From: JAFGSG01 sp964626055
GTDB lineage: Bacteria; Spirochaetota; UBA4802; JAFGDQ01
NCBI GenBank assembly: GCA_964626055.1
Contig: CAZVDF010000002.1
Coordinates: forward strand, 62,001-126,000
Direction: 5' to 3'
Length of the DNA stretch: 64,000 nt
Positions 26,602-36,374 of the stretch are shown here, one piece after another (within the stretch, counting starts at the first letter, position 1; the number at the start of each line of letters is the position of its first letter). Both the position numbers and the translations under genes were made by a program. The notes beneath the pieces were generated by a model. The model saw nothing but the letters and a program-made list of their open reading frames with translations. It was not told where the DNA came from and ran no database searches.

Positions 26602-27969
26602 ATGACATTACTGAAACAAATTACCCTGAACAGTCTTATTATTTCTTCGCTATTTTATTCAGCATATGCGAGTGCACTCGATGACGGTATAAAAAAAATG
26701 ATCACGGAAGCAACCGGTATCACGGATGAGGATGCCGCAATTGCTTCGAAAAAAAAAGAAATCAATCTTTTTGAAGCATATTCCCTTGCAGTCAAAAATA
26801 CGGAAAAGCTTCCGATAGAAGGCGAGAATTCGCTACAATCCGAAGCAAAAAAAGGACAGGCATTCGGAGCATTTTTGCCTAAAGTATATCTGCGCGCAAA
26901 CAGGTACTGGGCCGATAATTATGTTTTTAAAAGTAACTCGATGCGTACTACCGTTTCTCTATATGCCAGGCAGCCTATTATGACAGGTCTGGATGAATAT
27001 TCAGGTTATAAAAGCGCGCTGTCGGATGTAAAAATCAAGAAATATAACTTATATAACAATGCCGTTCAATTGCTTTTTGACGTTTCAGTAAGCTTCTACA
27101 ATGTTATACAAATTGAAAAAACAATAAAGAACAGCGAAGAAGTCTTAAATCTATATAAAAAAACAATTAATGAACTAAACCGCAGGGTGGCAATAGGACG
27201 AAGCCGTAAAAACGAAGTGGAAAGGACAACTTCAGAGCTCTTCAAGCTGGACGCCGACATTAAAGCTCTTTATAACGGCCTTTCCCATGCAAGGCTTTTA
27301 TTTAAAACTCTCACAGGCGCAACCGGCGATATAAGGTTAATCGAAAACAATGAATTTCCTGATTCCGGCTATAAACTTGACAATACTAAAGATATTGTTG
27401 AAAGCCGATGGGATTTTAAAGCGGCAGCAGAAGCAGTTGATCTGGCTAAATCCAGGGTTATCTCCGCATACGGAGGGAATCTTCCTTCTATTTATATAGA
27501 CGGCACGTATTTATTGTATTATGATAAAAATGGAGCCAATACCCAGGGAACAACCCGCGATTATTATTTTTCTCTTGGAGCAGAGCTTCCGCTTTTCAGC
27601 GGAGGCATTGCATATTACAAAGTGAAAGAAGCTTTATCGTTAAAGCGTCAATCCCAGTTAAATTTATCGAGAACGATCCGGCTTGCCGAGCAGGATATTA
27701 TTGATTCGTATCAAACATGGGAAAGTTCATTGAACGAGGTCGACGCGTACAAAAAAGCGCTTATTTCCGCTGAAGAAAATTATAAACTGATCAATACCGA
27801 ATATAAATTGAACCTGGTCACGATCCTTGATGTGATCACTTCGCTTAAATCCCTGCAAAGCGCAAGGAACGATTATGAATCCAGTGTTTTGCAGCATAAA
27901 TTGAACAGATTACGGCTTGGAATTGCTGTCAATGAATTATCCGGCCGGAACATCAGACTTCTGAAATAA
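26602..27969 (+). CDS. TolC-family outer-membrane efflux protein
   Basis: Outer-membrane channel of 455 residues for an RND pump. Residues 1-25 are a signal peptide (NSLIISSLFYSAYASA). The two homologous OEP repeats are visible as long helices (about 55-245 and 275-450), with strand segments such as AFGAFLPKVYLRANRYW, NLPSIYIDGTYLLYYDK and YYFSLGAELPLFSGG. It ends 8 bases before the RND gene, so the two form an operon. No clear Shine-Dalgarno precedes the ATG, so the true start could be slightly different. Confidence 0.88.
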   Translation: MTLLKQITLNSLIISSLFYSAYASALDDGIKKMITEATGITDEDAAIASKKKEINLFEAYSLAVKNTEKLPIEGENSLQSEAKKGQAFGAFLPKVYLRANRYWADNYVFKSNSMRTTVSLYARQPIMTGLDEYSGYKSALSDVKIKKYNLYNNAVQLLFDVSVSFYNVIQIEKTIKNSEEVLNLYKKTINELNRRVAIGRSRKNEVERTTSELFKLDADIKALYNGLSHARLLFKTLTGATGDIRLIENNEFPDSGYKLDNTKDIVESRWDFKAAAEAVDLAKSRVISAYGGNLPSIYIDGTYLLYYDKNGANTQGTTRDYYFSLGAELPLFSGGIAYYKVKEALSLKRQSQLNLSRTIRLAEQDIIDSYQTWESSLNEVDAYKKALISAEENYKLINTEYKLNLVTILDVITSLKSLQSARNDYESSVLQHKLNRLRLGIAVNELSGRNIRLLK

Positions 27970-27977
27970 AAATTATT

Positions 27978-30900
27978 ATGAAGCTATCAGATCTATCGAT
28001 CAAGAATCCCGTCTTTGCCTGGATGCTTATGTTCGGGTTGATTATTTTCGGCGCGATCGGACTTAGCAGGATGGGCATAAGCCAGCTCCCGGATGTCGAC
28101 TTTCCTGTGCTGACAATAAGAATCACATGGGCAGGCGCTTCGCCGCAGACTCTTGAAACGGCAGTAGTGGATGTTCTGGAGGACGCGGTCATGAGCGTGG
28201 AAGGGATACGAAACATCAGCTCGACTTCACAGGAAGGAGTTTCAACGATCACCATAGAATTCGAGCTGAACCGGGATATCAATACGGCTCTTCAGGAAGT
28301 GCAGACAAAAATCCTGCAGGCGCAGAGAAACCTTCCGAACGATATTGATCCCCCCATTGTCACAAAAAGCAACCCTGAGGATCAGCCTATCATGTTCACG
28401 GCGATCAGCGGAGCAACCAGCCTGAGAGAAATGATACTCCTTGTAAGGGATCGCCTCAAAGATAATATAACGACGGTAGAAGGCGTCGGCGACGTATTTA
28501 TGGGAGGCTATGTCGATCCGAATATGAGGATATGGCTTGACCTTGAAAAAATGGTCAGGAATGAGATCACGGTTGATGATGTGATATCGGCGGTTATGGA
28601 TCAGCACATTCTTACGCCGTCCGGATTTATGGACAATAAAAAAAGAGAATTCAATGTACGCGTTTTAAGCGAAGCGCAGACCGTCAAGGATTTTGAAAAT
28701 ATTATAATTTCGACACGCAGAGGAGCTCCCATATGGACGCCACTGAGGCTGGGGGATGTTGCAAAAATCGAAGAAAGTCTTGCGGATGTAAGACGCATAA
28801 TGCGTTCCAGCGGAAAACAGAGCGTCGGACTTGGCATTATAAAACAGCGCGGCTCAAACGCGGTCGCAGTCGGACATGCAATTAAAGAGAGATTCGTCAA
28901 TTGGAAAAAAGTTCTGCCGGAATATATTAAATCCAATATCGTCTGGGATTCCACAAAATTTATCGAAGAGTCGACATATGACCTGATATTCACGCTTTGT
29001 CTGTCGGTTATATTGACTTCACTGGTATGCTGGATTTTTCTCGGGTCATGGAGCTCCGCTATTAATGTCATCCTTGCGATCCCTGTTTCACTTATCGGTT
29101 CATTTATTGTGCTGTATTTTTTCGGTTTCACTCTTAACACATTCACGCTGCTGGGACTGTCGCTTTCAATCGGTATAGTCGTCGACGATGCCATTATGGT
29201 AATGGAAAACATTGTAAGACATTTTGAAAATAAAATGAGCCGGGTTAAAGCCGCTATTGTCGGAGCAAGGGAAATTACTGCTCCGGCAATAGCGGCCTCG
29301 CTGGCAATACTTGCAATCTTTCTTCCGGTAATTTTTATGAAAGGCATAATCGGGAAGTTCTTTCTGCAGTTCGGGGTGACGATGTCGGTAGCTGTAATTC
29401 TATCGCTTATCGAAGCACTAACCCTTGCTCCAATGCGCTTATCACAATTTTTAACCAAAAAAAGCAAAACCCGTCTTGGGAACAGGATGGATAAAATAAT
29501 GGAAGGCTTCTCGATCAAGTATAAACGCTTTCTCGTAATATGCCTGAACCACAGGATAAAAGTCATCGGCCTTGCATCAGTAATTTTTGCTTCTTCAATT
29601 ATCCTTGTATTTTTTATCAGAAAAGAATTTATTCCCCCCCAGGACCAGAGCCGTTTTTATGTTACCATTCAGGCTAATATCGATTCATCGATTCACCAGA
29701 CCGATGAGCTGATAAAGAAAGCCGAAGCGATTGTTGCCGCCAGACCTGAAATAGCCACATATTTTTCATCCACCGGAGTATATGGCGGAGGAATTGTTAA
29801 TACCGGATCCCTGAATATAAACATGAAAGAACCATCCGATCGCCCCGTTTCACCTCCTTTTAGAAGAAAACCAAGCCAGCAGGAATTCATGAGTTATATA
29901 AGAAATCAGATAGCAAAGATCCCCGGGGTCGTTAGAGTCACTGTTATGGACCCTTCACTGTCAGGATTCAGCGCAAAGCGCGGATTCCCTATTCAATTCT
30001 CGGTACAGGGCCCTGACTGGGAAAAACTGGCGGCCTACAGCAAACAAATAATGGACATTATGATCGCTTCCAAATTTGTTACCGATGTGGATACGGATTA
30101 CAAGCTCGGTATGCCGGAAATTCAGATAATCCCCGACAGGAATAAAGCAATGGCAAGGGGTGTCACCGTCACAAATATCGCAAACACTATCAACGCAACA
30201 GTCGGCAGCATGCGTGTCGGAAAATATACCGATGAAGCGGGCCACAGGGACGATATACGCGTCAAGTTGCTGGATAAATACAACCGGGAACAGCAGGATA
30301 TACGTCGTATAATGGTGCGGAATGTCGCCGGTGAAATGGTCAGTCTTTCCAATGTCGTGGACATAAAAGAGAAATCATCCCTTCTTACGATATCGCGATA
30401 TAATCGCGAAAGAGCCGTCACAATTTTCGCAAATATTGCCCCAAAAATATCACAAACCGATGTAATGGCATTTATTGAGAATACAGCCGCAAAGATACTT
30501 CCGCAGGATTATCATGTAATTTTTGCCGGAAGTTCCCAGACATTCACGGAATCCTTTCAAAGCTTAATAATAGCTCTCGTTCTCGGAATCGCGGTCGCAT
30601 ATATGCTGCTGGGATCGCAGTTCAACAGTTTTATCCATCCCGTCACAATATTGCTGGCTCTCCCTTTCAGTATAACGGGAGCTTTCCTGGCATTATGGTT
30701 AACAGATACGTCATTAAATATTTACAGTATGATCGGCCTGCTGTTACTGATGGGAATTGTAAAAAAGAATTCCATTCTGCTGGTGGATTTTACGAATAAA
30801 CGCAGGATCGACGGCATGGATGTCCGTTCGGCGCTTTTGGATGCCTGTCCGATCCGGCTAAGACCCATTATTATGACATCAATTGCCACTATCGCAGCTG

Positions 30901-31127
30901 CGATACCCCCGGCGCTGGCGATCGGGCCAGGCGCGGAAACAACCAGGCCAATGGCAATAGTCGTGATCGGCGGCGTAATACTGTCAACGCTTCTTACTTT
31001 ATTGGTGGTACCGTGCGCTTACAGTCTTTTTAGCAGGTTCGAGAGCAAAAAACACGAAAAAGACCTGCATGAGGCCCTTGTCTCGCTGGGAGAGAAGCCG
31101 GCCAAAAAAAAGGTTGATGCCTTTTAA
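27978..31127 (+). CDS. RND-family efflux permease (AcrB/MdtB-like)
   Basis: Inner-membrane proton-driven pump of 1049 residues with the standard twelve-helix, two-repeat layout and two large periplasmic loops. The proton-relay residues are present: paired Asp in LSIGIVVDDAIMVMENI (helix 4) and Lys in LLMGIVKKNSILLVDF (helix 10). The start MKLSDLSIKNPVFAWML is typical of the HAE1 group. It follows the TolC gene closely, but no membrane-fusion (HlyD-type) adaptor gene is present on either side, so the adaptor must come from elsewhere. The substrate class (drugs, lipids or fatty acids) is not decided by sequence. Confidence 0.94.
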   Translation: MKLSDLSIKNPVFAWMLMFGLIIFGAIGLSRMGISQLPDVDFPVLTIRITWAGASPQTLETAVVDVLEDAVMSVEGIRNISSTSQEGVSTITIEFELNRDINTALQEVQTKILQAQRNLPNDIDPPIVTKSNPEDQPIMFTAISGATSLREMILLVRDRLKDNITTVEGVGDVFMGGYVDPNMRIWLDLEKMVRNEITVDDVISAVMDQHILTPSGFMDNKKREFNVRVLSEAQTVKDFENIIISTRRGAPIWTPLRLGDVAKIEESLADVRRIMRSSGKQSVGLGIIKQRGSNAVAVGHAIKERFVNWKKVLPEYIKSNIVWDSTKFIEESTYDLIFTLCLSVILTSLVCWIFLGSWSSAINVILAIPVSLIGSFIVLYFFGFTLNTFTLLGLSLSIGIVVDDAIMVMENIVRHFENKMSRVKAAIVGAREITAPAIAASLAILAIFLPVIFMKGIIGKFFLQFGVTMSVAVILSLIEALTLAPMRLSQFLTKKSKTRLGNRMDKIMEGFSIKYKRFLVICLNHRIKVIGLASVIFASSIILVFFIRKEFIPPQDQSRFYVTIQANIDSSIHQTDELIKKAEAIVAARPEIATYFSSTGVYGGGIVNTGSLNINMKEPSDRPVSPPFRRKPSQQEFMSYIRNQIAKIPGVVRVTVMDPSLSGFSAKRGFPIQFSVQGPDWEKLAAYSKQIMDIMIASKFVTDVDTDYKLGMPEIQIIPDRNKAMARGVTVTNIANTINATVGSMRVGKYTDEAGHRDDIRVKLLDKYNREQQDIRRIMVRNVAGEMVSLSNVVDIKEKSSLLTISRYNRERAVTIFANIAPKISQTDVMAFIENTAAKILPQDYHVIFAGSSQTFTESFQSLIIALVLGIAVAYMLLGSQFNSFIHPVTILLALPFSITGAFLALWLTDTSLNIYSMIGLLLLMGIVKKNSILLVDFTNKRRIDGMDVRSALLDACPIRLRPIIMTSIATIAAAIPPALAIGPGAETTRPMAIVVIGGVILSTLLTLLVVPCAYSLFSRFESKKHEKDLHEALVSLGEKPAKKKVDAF

Positions 31128-31169
31128 CGGATTGATCCAATTCCGGTCATACATCCGTAAACGGTATAT

Positions 31170-33137
31170 TTACGCGAATACAGTTTTATTATTGTCATTT
31201 ACTCTTTTTTGAACTCCGCCGGAACTTCCTTCCTGCTTTCTGATTTTAAAGCGATTGAGCATTCCAAGCAGATCCTTTGCCCTGCTGCTTATTTCCTCGG
31301 CTGCAGACGCGGTCTGCTCAACCAGGGCCGCGTTCTGCTGGGTCACTGAATCCAGTGATGTTACCGCATCGTTTATCTGTGCCATCCCCTGGCGCTGTTC
31401 TACGCTCGCAAGGCTCATATCGGCTATCATGGATGCAGATTGTTTTGCCGTATCGGATATCTCCATTAATACTTGGCCTGTCTTGGTTACCATTGAAGTA
31501 CCCCGTTCTATCTTTGAAATGGAATCTTTAATGATCTGCTCAATCTCCTTCGCGGCGCTGCCCGAACGCTGGGCAAGGTTACGCACTTCCCCGGCGACAA
31601 CTGCAAAACCTCTCCCCTGCTCTCCGGCCCGTGCTGCTTCGACTGCGGCGTTAAGCGCGAGAAGATTGGTCTGGAAAGTAATCTCGCGGATGATTGTAAG
31701 CATATCCATAATCTTTTTACTCGATGCATTGATCTCATTTATGGCCGCAACTGCTTCTCCGGCAATATTATTTCCATTAATTGCCCTGTTGGCACCTTCG
31801 CTCGTAATGTCTTTAGCTTTCTGCGCATTTTCGACATTCATGGACAGTGATGCCAGCGACTCTTCCAGCGTGGATGCTATTTCCTCAAGGCTCGAAGACT
31901 GTTCGGTAGTCCGCTGTGAAAGATTCTGATTTCCCTGGTTTATGTCGTCTACTTCCCGGGCAAGATTCTGCGCCGCCTGCATGATCTCTCCTATCATCTT
32001 TTCAAGATCGTCAAGGAACCTGTTAAAAGTAGCGGATAATATCCCGATCTCATCGTGACTTGTAGAATCAAGACGCACAGTCAGATCGCCTTCTCCTTCG
32101 GAGATATCCTTCACGATTGTATTGAGCTGATTAAACCGTATGGTAATAATTTTTCTGACGGCAAAATAAAGAACGCATAAAATCAGAATGCTGCATATGA
32201 AAAATCCGGTAAATAGATAATTCCGTAAAACCATTCCCTCCGAAATCAGCTCGCGTTCCATCGCGCTTGAAGAAATGATCCAGTTCCATTCATCATAATA
32301 ATTAAAAACCGCATATTTGGCCCCGGTTCCGTATTCATCCGACCATTGGTATTTCACTTTGCCGTTATTATCCCTGAGCATGGTTTTGACAAATTCATTT
32401 CCGTCGTCATCCTTGAGATTTGAAAGATCAGTATTTTCCAGTTTACCGGATGGGTGGACGACAGCTTTTCCCTTTTCGGCGCTTTTATTGCCCTCAAGGA
32501 CAAAAACATATCCCGTTTTTCCTACTTTTATTGACCGGATTTTATTTTTTAAATTTTTAATGCCTTCCGTAAAATCCAGTCCTATGAAATATATTCCGGC
32601 TACCCTGTCTCCTATCCTGATAGGTTCATAATGGGTCATATAATTTCGCCCGAAAAGGACAGCCGGGCCTGTATAACTTTCGCCTGAAAGAACTTTTTTG
32701 TAACCGGGGTGATTCCTGTCCAGTAGCGTGCCAACCGCTCTGGTGCCGTCCTGCTTTCTTAAAGATGTATGCTCCCGCTTAAAATCATCCCCCTGCCTTA
32801 TAAAAAGCGTGCCGACGGCTCCGGTAATATCAGTAAAGCGGTCTATACTCTCCTGGGAAATATTCTGACCTTTTCTTCCGACATTTCCATAATTAATAAG
32901 CACTTTTGCCAGAGAAACGGAATGCTCTTTAAGCTTAAGATTGTATGCATCAACCATATCAATTATGCGTTTATTCAATTCAGCCATATCCTGCGTACTC
33001 TGCTCCGTAAACCTGCTTTTAATCAGTTGCCCAGCTACCAGAGCAAGAATTAAAAGCACGACAATAATGGCCGCAGCCTGAGCTGCTATAAGTTTGCTGC
33101 CAAGCATCAGTTTATTGTTTTTGAAAAAATTGAACAT
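31170..33137 (-). CDS. Methyl-accepting chemotaxis protein with Cache domain
   Basis: Transmembrane chemoreceptor of 655 residues. TM1 (about 12-36) is followed by a periplasmic Cache-type sensor (GTLLDRNHPGYKKVL, YTGPAVLFGRNYMTHYEPI, WNWIISSSAMERE), TM2 (about 310-330), a HAMP domain and the cytoplasmic signalling hairpin with the invariant tip region TFQTNLLALNAAVEAARAGE and GRGFAVVAGEVRNLAQRS. Candidate methylation helices flank it. The start at 33137 has GGAGAG 7 bases upstream. The Cache subtype resembles the Cache3/Cache2 fusion class that binds small organic acids; this is tentative. It is convergent with the RND gene. Confidence 0.94.
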   Translation of the reverse strand: MFNFFKNNKLMLGSKLIAAQAAAIIVVLLILALVAGQLIKSRFTEQSTQDMAELNKRIIDMVDAYNLKLKEHSVSLAKVLINYGNVGRKGQNISQESIDRFTDITGAVGTLFIRQGDDFKREHTSLRKQDGTRAVGTLLDRNHPGYKKVLSGESYTGPAVLFGRNYMTHYEPIRIGDRVAGIYFIGLDFTEGIKNLKNKIRSIKVGKTGYVFVLEGNKSAEKGKAVVHPSGKLENTDLSNLKDDDGNEFVKTMLRDNNGKVKYQWSDEYGTGAKYAVFNYYDEWNWIISSSAMERELISEGMVLRNYLFTGFFICSILILCVLYFAVRKIITIRFNQLNTIVKDISEGEGDLTVRLDSTSHDEIGILSATFNRFLDDLEKMIGEIMQAAQNLAREVDDINQGNQNLSQRTTEQSSSLEEIASTLEESLASLSMNVENAQKAKDITSEGANRAINGNNIAGEAVAAINEINASSKKIMDMLTIIREITFQTNLLALNAAVEAARAGEQGRGFAVVAGEVRNLAQRSGSAAKEIEQIIKDSISKIERGTSMVTKTGQVLMEISDTAKQSASMIADMSLASVEQRQGMAQINDAVTSLDSVTQQNAALVEQTASAAEEISSRAKDLLGMLNRFKIRKQEGSSGGVQKRVNDNNKTVFA

Positions 33138-33170
33138 GGCAATTCTCTCCGAAAAATATTTTATATTTAT

Positions 33171-33190
33171 ATCGATTTGCTTCGCAAATC
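33171..33190. repeat. Inner hairpin of the dispersed palindromic repeat
   Basis: ATCGATTTGCTTCGCAAATC is identical to the inner hairpin of the repeat at 46393 and near-identical to that at 48313. The flanking parts of the unit are absent. Confidence 0.55.
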
Positions 33191-33445
33191 TTTTATTTTT
33201 CATACCTGAAGCGAGCTTCAGGAAATCACTTGCCGGCGATAATTATTGTCTGTAATCCGGCACGAAACACTGTATCCGTTTTGAAAAGCGGACGGCCGGG
33301 GCAGGATTATATTATACCATTTGTAAAAATATTTTTAAAGAAAAATTTTTAATGGCTCAATTATCTTTTAAATGGAGAATTTCAGTGAATATAAACCCGG
33401 AAACGCAATAAAATCCGAATTTTTTTAAAAATTAATTTCTAACTG

Positions 33446-33474
33446 TTGACTTTTTTTCTTTGATTTAATTAAAT
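33446..33474 (+). promoter_or_regulatory. Promoter of the PP-loop gene
   Basis: TTGACT (33446-33451), a 17-base spacer and TTAAAT (33469-33474) form a plausible sigma-70 promoter about 55 bases upstream of the ATG. Confidence 0.45.
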
Positions 33475-33528
33475 AAACAAAATGAGCAAGTTTAGCGATA
33501 AACTTTATCCCTGAAGGACTTGATTTTC

Positions 33529-34971
33529 ATGGCAAAGATCCGCAGATTTCAAAAAATATTTAATGTACAAGATGACATATTAAATATAAAATATAGCGTA
33601 TCGAAAAAGGGATTCAGGATTAAAATCGACAACAACAGTTACTCCATAAAATATCCTCCGGCCATCTGGGATTCTTTCCCCAATAAAGTAAAAAAATCCA
33701 TTATTGAAAATTTTGTTTTTTTATCCACCTTTACACTGCCCGTAATATTAAATAAACGAAAAACTTATTTTGACATGACATCTCCTCTTCTTGCTTCATT
33801 TTTCGTCAAACCGATCCTTTACTATATACCGTCGTGCGCCGATGAAAATAACCGCGATACATTTTCTTTGTTCACCAGATTTATGAATGCGAGCTATGAT
33901 TTCAGGTCGTATAATATAAAGCGTTACGATTATTATCCGAAGGTATACAATCGTTCGACGCATTTATTCACCTTCGGGAAAGACAGCCTTTTGGGTTTCG
34001 CGATCGCGGAAGAGATAGGTTTAAATCCGGTTTTATTGTACATTGAGGAGCCGGATGCGCCGTACATTGACAACCGGACGGGAAGGAAAGAAAGGTCGTA
34101 TGAGAAAAAACACAAGGACAGTCTGATTAAAAAATTTACCGAGGAGTTCAAAAAGCCTATTTTAAAAATAAATCACGAATTAAGCCTTATCAGAAATCCC
34201 TACCACTTCGGAATTGAAGAACCCGATCTTCCGTACGGTTCACAACTCACCGAATACGCTCTTTTAACCATACCATTCAATCACTATTATAAAACCAAAT
34301 ATATCGTATACGGCAATGAGGCCAGCTGTTCCAAGACATATCTCAATAAGGACGGCCTTGAGACCAATCCGGTTTTCGACCAGTCCAGTGAATGGGTGGT
34401 GGAAATAAGCAAGATGCTTAAATTAATAACCAACAATATCTCCGCAGTGTCTTTAATAGAGCCGATCCATGATATTGCCATTATCCGTATCCTTCACAAA
34501 CGCTACCCGCAATACGCGAAATACCAGATGTCGTGTCTTGCGAACTCCCATAAGGCCAGATATTCTCGCTGGTGCCATGAATGTTCAAAATGCGCCCGCA
34601 TATATGCTTTACTTGCTGCCAATAATATCGATCCCGCGATTGTCGGCTATAAAGAAAATATGTTCAAAAAAAACAAAATGCATCTCTATTCCTTATTCGG
34701 TACGGGCAGCGACAATACACTTGCTTATGATATGGCCGGGGTCGGAAGAGATGAAATGCTTCTTGCTTTTTACCTGGCTTATAAAAACGGGGCAAAGGGT
34801 TATCTTATTAATTTATTCAAGAAAAAATTTCTCAGGGAAGCGGAAAGCAAAAAAGAAGCCTTATACCGGGAATTCTTCGGGATTCACGATTCATTAACAA
34901 TCCCAAAGTTCCTTCATAATAAAGTTTTAAATATTTACAGAGAAGAGCTGGAAAATCTTGAATTGCCTTAG
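33529..34971 (+). CDS. Uncharacterised PP-loop (adenine nucleotide alpha-hydrolase-like) protein
   Basis: A 480-residue soluble protein. Residues about 145-165 read THLFTFGKDSLLGFAIAEE, a variant of the SGGKDS pyrophosphate loop that activates substrates with ATP in QueC, TilS and related enzymes. Further on come YIVYGNEASCSK, QSSEWVVEI and a cysteine cluster Cys336-x12-Cys349-x2-Cys352-x2-Cys355 (MSCLANSHK then WCHECSKCA), spaced like the zinc site of QueC. The N-terminal 140 residues are not recognised. It may be a distant QueC- or MurL-like ligase/epimerase; this is inference. The ATG at 33529 has AAGGA 10 bases upstream. It stands alone and is convergent with hisA. Confidence 0.6.
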   Translation: MAKIRRFQKIFNVQDDILNIKYSVSKKGFRIKIDNNSYSIKYPPAIWDSFPNKVKKSIIENFVFLSTFTLPVILNKRKTYFDMTSPLLASFFVKPILYYIPSCADENNRDTFSLFTRFMNASYDFRSYNIKRYDYYPKVYNRSTHLFTFGKDSLLGFAIAEEIGLNPVLLYIEEPDAPYIDNRTGRKERSYEKKHKDSLIKKFTEEFKKPILKINHELSLIRNPYHFGIEEPDLPYGSQLTEYALLTIPFNHYYKTKYIVYGNEASCSKTYLNKDGLETNPVFDQSSEWVVEISKMLKLITNNISAVSLIEPIHDIAIIRILHKRYPQYAKYQMSCLANSHKARYSRWCHECSKCARIYALLAANNIDPAIVGYKENMFKKNKMHLYSLFGTGSDNTLAYDMAGVGRDEMLLAFYLAYKNGAKGYLINLFKKKFLREAESKKEALYREFFGIHDSLTIPKFLHNKVLNIYREELENLELP

Positions 34972-35023
34972 GATACCATTGCTTTAATACCCATTAATAT
35001 CGATCTTCTTGATTTATTGTACG

Positions 35024-35052
35024 TCGGTAGCGGGAGCTTGCCCCGTAAAATT
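35024..35052. repeat. Dispersed palindromic repeat, partial copy, minus orientation
   Basis: Read on the minus strand it gives ACGGGGCAAGCTCCCGCTACCG, related to the GGGGCAAGCCCCCGGTAC core at 46321. It sits between the convergent PP-loop gene and hisA. Confidence 0.5.
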
Positions 35053-35772
35053 TTATTTCATCATTGCGATAGCTTTTTTAAGATCAATCGTTTTCTCATA
35101 GACAGCTTTGCCTGTGATGCAGCCTTTTAATCCGAGCGGCTCGTATCGCTTAAGCTTAACGATGTCGTCATAATTCGATACCCCGCCGGAAGCAATCAAT
35201 GAGACTCCTTTGGCCTTGTTAAGTACGTTTTCAATAGAAGCAAAGTTCGGGCCCGACAGCATACCGTCAGTGGAAATATCCGTGTAAATCACTTCTTTAA
35301 TGCCGGCTTCCAACAATCCATTAATAAATTCCACCGAGGATACGTGCGATACATTTTTCCATCCGTGCGTCGCTATCATGGAATCCTTTGCATCAATACC
35401 TGCAATAATATATCCTGCGTATTTTTTAATAAAGTCTTTGAAGGATTCTTCAAGGACAACGGTGCCTAATATAATTCTATTAATACCGGCGGAAATATAT
35501 TCCCCTGCTGATTCAATCGTTCTTATGCCGCCGCCGATCTCAATAGGAATTTTTACAGAACGGGCAATTTTTTTCACTATATCCTTATTAACAGGGTATC
35601 CCCTGAAAGCCCCGTCAAGATCTACGACGTGTATCAACTCGGCGCCCTGCTCTTCAAAAGATTTCGCGACGGATGCCGGGTCATTGAAGTATACTGTCTC
35701 CCTGTCGGGGTCGCCCTGCAGGAGCCTGACGCAGTTCCCGTCTTTTATATCTATAGCTGGTATTATGAGCAT
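35053..35772 (-). CDS. hisA: ProFAR isomerase (histidine biosynthesis)
   Basis: TIM-barrel isomerase of histidine synthesis, converting ProFAR to PRFAR. It has the half-barrel repeats of the HisA/HisF family: MLIIPAIDIKDGNCVRLLQGD with the catalytic Asp, IEIGGGIRTIE, GIDAKDSMIATHGWKN, YTDISTDGMLSGPN and LIASGGVSNYDD. The HisA-type QGD motif separates it from HisF. Length 239 is normal. Its start overlaps the hisH stop by 10 bases, so it is translationally coupled. hisF, the partner of HisH, does not follow. Confidence 0.96.
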   Translation of the reverse strand: MLIIPAIDIKDGNCVRLLQGDPDRETVYFNDPASVAKSFEEQGAELIHVVDLDGAFRGYPVNKDIVKKIARSVKIPIEIGGGIRTIESAGEYISAGINRIILGTVVLEESFKDFIKKYAGYIIAGIDAKDSMIATHGWKNVSHVSSVEFINGLLEAGIKEVIYTDISTDGMLSGPNFASIENVLNKAKGVSLIASGGVSNYDDIVKLKRYEPLGLKGCITGKAVYEKTIDLKKAIAMMK

Positions 35773-36374
35773 GAATGCCTCACAAAATTTTCAACTATTT
35801 TCAATCCGACCTTATGGCTTTTTTCGGGATGGAACTGCGTCGCAATAATATTATCTTTCCCCACGATGCACGGAAATGTCACGCCGTAATCGACTTCCCC
35901 GAGAGACCAGCTGTGATCGTCTATTTCCGGATAATATGAATGGATAAAGTAGAAAAATGAATGGGATTCGATACCTTCAAGAAATTTTGAATTTCCTTTC
36001 AGCTCCACATTGTTCCATCCCATATGAGGCACTTTCAGTTCCGGCGAATTGAATTTTTTTACATGGCCTTTTATAATGCCAAGTCCGTCATGGAAACCGA
36101 ATTCGTCGCTGGATGAAAAAAGGAGCTGGAAACCAAGGCATATGCCGAAAAAATATCCCCCATGCGCAATGAAATCTACGAGAGGTTTCACCCAGCCCAT
36201 CTGTCTGAGATGCTCCATCGCGGTTCCGAAAGCCCCATCGCCCGGCATCACCAGAGCCCTGGAAGTGCTGATGGATCCGGGATCGCCGGAAATCCTAACA
36301 TCGCCGGTATATTTTTCGATTGCCTTTACAACCGAGCGCAGATTGCCCATTCCGTAATCAATCACCGTTATCAT
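35763..36374 (-). CDS. hisH: Imidazole glycerol phosphate synthase, glutaminase subunit
   Basis: Class I glutamine amidotransferase of 203 residues that supplies ammonia to HisF. The triad is visible: Cys in FFGICLGFQLLF and His-Glu in ATQFHPEKSHK; the N-terminal VIDYGMGNLRSV and PGDGAFGTAM are typical. It needs HisF to form the synthase, and hisF is not in this window. Its ATG lies inside the 3' end of hisB (17-base overlap) and its stop overlaps hisA, so the three genes are tightly coupled. Confidence 0.96.
   Translation of the reverse strand: MITVIDYGMGNLRSVVKAIEKYTGDVRISGDPGSISTSRALVMPGDGAFGTAMEHLRQMGWVKPLVDFIAHGGYFFGICLGFQLLFSSSDEFGFHDGLGIIKGHVKKFNSPELKVPHMGWNNVELKGNSKFLEGIESHSFFYFIHSYYPEIDDHSWSLGEVDYGVTFPCIVGKDNIIATQFHPEKSHKVGLKIVENFVRHSCS

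Larger units (their letters stand above)
33138..33528. other. Divergent intergenic region, chemoreceptor / PP-loop gene
   Basis: Holds two short palindromes near the chemoreceptor start, ATTTGCTTCGCAAAT at about 33174 and CCTGAAGCGAGCTTCAGG at 33206-33223, and a plus-strand promoter near 33446. The rest is AT-rich with no coding signal. Confidence 0.55.
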
